In this document: positions 48,430 to 50,763 of the stretch, one piece after another
Position numbering within the stretch: position 1 is the first letter of the stretch
Layout of the letters: every line of letters starts with the position of its first letter
Assembly: GCA_900542125.1 (NCBI GenBank)
Contig: UQMO01000010.1
Coordinates: forward strand, 1 to 50,763
Reading direction: 5' to 3'
Length of the DNA stretch: 50,763 nt
From: an uncultured Collinsella sp.
Lineage (GTDB): Bacteria; Actinomycetota; Coriobacteriia; Coriobacteriales; Coriobacteriaceae
The notes under the pieces: generated by a model
What the model saw: the letters and a program-made list of their open reading frames with translations, nothing else
Database searches by the model: none
Told to the model about the DNA's origin: nothing
Translations under genes and position numbers: made by a program

Positions 48430-49928
48430 GCCCAGGGGAAAGCCGAAGCCGCGGCCATGTTCTTGCGCACGAGCTCGTCGCGCACCTGAGCCAGGCCCTG
48501 CTCCATGCCCACCACATAGGTCTGCGGGTACAGGAAGCGCTTGAAAGCTGCGTCCAGATGATCGAGCGCCCAAGCACAGCGCTCGCGCGCGTCCTGGATG
48601 CTCTCACGCGGAGCCACCGCACTGCCATCGCGCACGATCGGCACCAGCAGCTCGCGATACTCAAGTTCGGACACGTCGGTCACCAGGGCGGCATCATTCA
48701 CGGCCACGAGGGTATTGCCGCGCGCGGAGCCCTCCCCCGCCAGATGGTCCTCGTCGTAGATCATGTCGCAGACCGGGCCGCCAAATCCGTCGTAATAACG
48801 GCGCACGCGTTGCACACCCGGGATCGTGCGCTTGTAGGGCTGCTCGGAGAGCTTGACCACCGGCGTCCATGGGTCTGCCTCGCTCGCACGGCGGGCGGAA
48901 AGCTTGTACACGCCGCCCAGCGCCGGCTGATCGTAGCAGGTCGCGAGCTTGGTGCCCACGCCAAAGCTGTCGATGGGCGCGCCCTGGTCGAGCAGCGACT
49001 GAATCGTATACTCGTCAAGATCGTTAGAAACCGAGATCCCCACATAAGGCAGGCCCTCGGCATCAAAACGGCCGCGCACATACTTGGAGAGCTTGGCGAG
49101 GTCGCCAGAGTCGATGCGAATGGCCGACAGGCGCTCGCCCACCGCCTCCATCTCCTTGGCAACCGTAATGGCATGTTCACAGCCCTCGCGCACGTCATAG
49201 GTGTCGATGAGCAGCGTACAGTTCTTGGGGCTCGACTTGGCAAAGGCGCGGAAGGCCTCGAGCTCGGAATCGAAGCTCATCACCCAGCTGTGCGCATGCG
49301 TGCCAAAGACGGGAATACCGTAGCGGCGGCCGGCGAGCACATTGGACGTAGAGGAGCAGCCGGCAACGTAGCTCGCGCGCGCAACGGCCAGGCCGCCATC
49401 GGGACCCTGGGCACGACGCAAGCCAAACTCGGCGACGGGTCGGCCGTCCGCCGCCAACACCACGCGCGCCGTCTTGGTGGCGACAAGTGTCTGGAAGCCG
49501 ACGACGTTGAGCAGAGCCGTCTCGAGCAGCTGGCACTCCAGCGCGGGGCCGGTGACGCGAACCATGGGCTCGCGCGGAAAGACGAGCTCGCCCTCGGGGA
49601 CGGCGTCGATGTTTACATGCGCACGAAAATCGCGCAGGTAGTCGAGGAATCCAGGCTTGAACATCGCGCCGCCGGCAGGAGCCTGGAGCGAGGCGAGATA
49701 GTCGATGTCCTCGGGCGTAAAGCGAAGGTTCTCGACCAGCTCGGGCAGCTCGGCGGTGCCGCACATGACGGCGTACGCGCTGCCAAACGGATGGTCGCGG
49801 TAAAACGCGGTAAAGCAACCCTGCTCATTGGCCTTGCCGCTCTCCCACAGGCCCTGGGCCATAGTGAGCTCGTACAGATCGGTGAGCATTGCAATGTCGG
49901 TGGGATGCGAGATGTCGGTCAAAGCCAT
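48423..49928 (-). CDS. pncB: Nicotinate phosphoribosyltransferase
   Basis: This 501-residue enzyme has the family features DLYELTMAQGLWESG, CFTAFYRDHPFGSAYAVMCG, EFGLRRAQGPDGGLAVARAS with GTHAHSWVMSF, AIRIDSGDLAKLSKYVR and VGTKLATCYDQPALGGVYKL. It converts nicotinate and PRPP to nicotinate mononucleotide in NAD salvage. ATG 49928 follows AAAGG at seven bases; the longer frame to 50162 overlaps the next gene and is not coding. An NAD-salvage gene in a genome with three SirTM-like sirtuins is of interest but unlinked (22 kb). Confidence 0.94.
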   Translation of the reverse strand: MALTDISHPTDIAMLTDLYELTMAQGLWESGKANEQGCFTAFYRDHPFGSAYAVMCGTAELPELVENLRFTPEDIDYLASLQAPAGGAMFKPGFLDYLRDFRAHVNIDAVPEGELVFPREPMVRVTGPALECQLLETALLNVVGFQTLVATKTARVVLAADGRPVAEFGLRRAQGPDGGLAVARASYVAGCSSTSNVLAGRRYGIPVFGTHAHSWVMSFDSELEAFRAFAKSSPKNCTLLIDTYDVREGCEHAITVAKEMEAVGERLSAIRIDSGDLAKLSKYVRGRFDAEGLPYVGISVSNDLDEYTIQSLLDQGAPIDSFGVGTKLATCYDQPALGGVYKLSARRASEADPWTPVVKLSEQPYKRTIPGVQRVRRYYDGFGGPVCDMIYDEDHLAGEGSARGNTLVAVNDAALVTDVSELEYRELLVPIVRDGSAVAPRESIQDARERCAWALDHLDAAFKRFLYPQTYVVGMEQGLAQVRDELVRKNMAAASAFPWAK

Positions 49929-50010
49929 GGGGCGACCTTTCGGATGCGTTGTGCAGAAGTTGAGGGTTGGACGAGACGGACGTGCGGGCATGGAGCCTGG
50001 CGCGAACAGG

Positions 50011-50451
50011 TTAGTGCAGGCCCATGCTGCCCGTGATCGTGTAGACCATAAAAACGATAAACGCGATGAGGGCGAGCACGATGATGATTTTTTGAGCCGG
50101 AGCCATGCCGGGGATCTCATTCTCGCCCGTAGGCTCCTTGGAAGTGACCATGCGCTGGGCAAACGTCATCTCGTCACGGCTCGGCGCGGGCTCGGCGGGC
50201 TTGGGGCGGGCGGCCTTTTTAGGCTGAGGTTTGGGTGCAGCAGGCGCAGGCTTCGCAGCGGCGGGCTTGCGCTCGGATGCGGCATTCGCGGCGGGCTCCT
50301 CGGCCTTCGCGCGCTCGGCACGCAGGGCAGCCAGCTCTTCACGCTCGCGACGAGCCTCTTCCTGAGCCTCGCGGCGGGCCTTCTCGGCGCGGAGCTCTTC
50401 CAACTCGGCGCGCTCCTCGGCAGACAGTGGTTGGGACTCAAGCTCGGCCAT
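50011..50451 (-). CDS. Small coiled-coil protein with C-terminal membrane anchor
   Basis: This 146-residue protein begins with a charged coiled coil (SAEERAELEELRAEKARREA...), continues with an Ala/Pro/Lys linker (PAPAAPKPQPKKAARPKP) and ends in one membrane helix (IIIVLALIAFIVFMVYTI). ATG 50451 follows AAAGGG. It belongs to a tail-anchored layout seen in Actinobacteria, and no function is known. It lies between a tRNA gene and pncB. Confidence 0.75.
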   Translation of the reverse strand: MAELESQPLSAEERAELEELRAEKARREAQEEARREREELAALRAERAKAEEPAANAASERKPAAAKPAPAAPKPQPKKAARPKPAEPAPSRDEMTFAQRMVTSKEPTGENEIPGMAPAQKIIIVLALIAFIVFMVYTITGSMGLH

Positions 50452-50470
50452 GGTACAGCCCTTTCTTTTT

Positions 50471-50503
50471 AAAAAAAGCCGCCGACACAGTGTCAGCGGC
50501 TTA
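50471..50503 (-). terminator. Terminator after tRNA-Ala
   Basis: AAGCCGCTGACAC and GTGTCGGCGGCTT form a long stem on the minus strand, followed by a run of seven T, directly after the tRNA gene. Confidence 0.88.
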
Positions 50504-50516
50504 TCAAATCCAAGGG

Positions 50517-50589
50517 TGGAGACGAAGGGAGTCGAACCCTCGGCCTCTGCCATGCGACGGCAGCGCTCTCCCAACTGAGCTACGTCCCC
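50517..50589 (-). tRNA. tRNA-Ala (anticodon CGC)
   Basis: This 73-base cloverleaf has acceptor GGGGACG with CGTCTCC, giving the G3-U70 pair that identifies alanine tRNA. The anticodon stem is CTGCC/GGCAG with loop GTCGCAT (anticodon CGC, reading GCG). The T loop TTCGACT and D-arm GCTC...GAGC are standard. The discriminator is A and CCA is not encoded. Confidence 0.95.
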
Positions 50590-50708
50590 AGGACAAGTTG
50601 ATATTTTACCTACGGCTCGCCAGCTGTCAACGCCCAATACCCAGTCTTTTTTTGGGACGGGGATATTTTGGCTACCTTTCGAGCAAGCGATCCTCTCGAT
50701 GATTTTTT
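50590..50708. other. tRNA upstream flank next to the IS end
   Basis: This 119-base stretch leads into tRNA-Ala on the minus strand and ends with the octamer TTTTTTAA (50703-50710, whose last two bases belong to the repeat). It should contain the tRNA promoter; a clear -35/-10 pair was not assigned. Confidence 0.4.
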
Positions 50709-50763
50709 AAGGCTCTGTTAGACCAGGATTGACATACATGTGTCCCCACGGTGCCATATCGTT
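50709..50763. repeat. Terminal inverted repeat, right copy (IS end)
   Basis: This is the exact inverted copy of bases 1-55. It starts AAGGCTCTGTTAGACC. The octamer TTTTTTAA directly before GGCTCT matches the one after the left copy. The IS body is outside the window. Confidence 0.7.

Noticed and set aside
1..50763. A complete circular plasmid of about 50.7 kb, suggested by the matching ends
   Set aside because: rho, argS, proA, proB and a topoisomerase pair are chromosomal housekeeping genes, and the ends are inverted rather than direct repeats.

Overview
The window reads as a chromosomal segment of a high-GC Gram-positive gut anaerobe of the Coriobacteriia, most likely Collinsella. This is inferred from GC-rich codon use, a LuxR-type regulator beside a Tat-exported sortase-anchored giant protein, a CarD/CdnL regulator, a Rho with a very long charged N-terminal extension, a divergent second type IIA topoisomerase pair, and a ferredoxin-type membrane protein with a TlpA lipoprotein. 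No rRNA or other species marker is present, so the genus is an inference. Both ends are the same 55 bases in inverted orientation and look like the end of an insertion sequence, so the sequence probably stops where an assembly met a repeated IS.

Layout. 1-15.6 kb: IS end, a decayed membrane-protein fragment and its intact paralogue, a MacB/FtsX-like ABC exporter, a three-gene redox operon (TlpA lipoprotein, polyferredoxin membrane protein, and a 48-codon CXXC protein) divergent from an OmpR-type two-component system, a LuxR regulator with a 1455-residue Tat/sortase surface protein, and an XRE regulator with a four-helix membrane protein. 15.9-20.2 kb: ParE-like and ParC-like topoisomerase subunits. 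20.2-33.1 kb: an accessory region with an AAA_14/DUF4143 ATPase and remnants of similar ATPases, a flavodoxin-like reductase, HxlR, cupin and TetR genes, three tandem class M (SirTM-like) sirtuin genes, a MerR regulator with a carboxymuconolactone decarboxylase-cupin protein, several broken genes, a ToxN/AbiQ-like toxin, and an IS30-family transposase beside a perfect 38-bp palindrome. 33.2-50.6 kb: a conserved core with an aminotransferase, ROK sugar kinase, VanZ-like protein, rho, argS, carD, an HD hydrolase, proA, a proline iminopeptidase, proB, a nicotinate phosphoribosyltransferase, a small coiled-coil membrane protein and tRNA-Ala(CGC).

How the parts work together. The TlpA/polyferredoxin/CXXC trio probably moves electrons across the membrane to extracytoplasmic thiols, possibly under control of the adjacent two-component system. 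The proA and proB genes flank a proline iminopeptidase on the opposite strand, so proline synthesis and proline release from peptides sit side by side. The most unusual locus is the TetR-linked sirtuin triplet. Two members keep the zinc cysteines and the Gln-for-His substitution of ADP-ribosylating SirTM enzymes, while the middle one has lost the zinc module. The usual SirTM partners (macrodomain protein, GcvH-L, LplA2) are not next to it.
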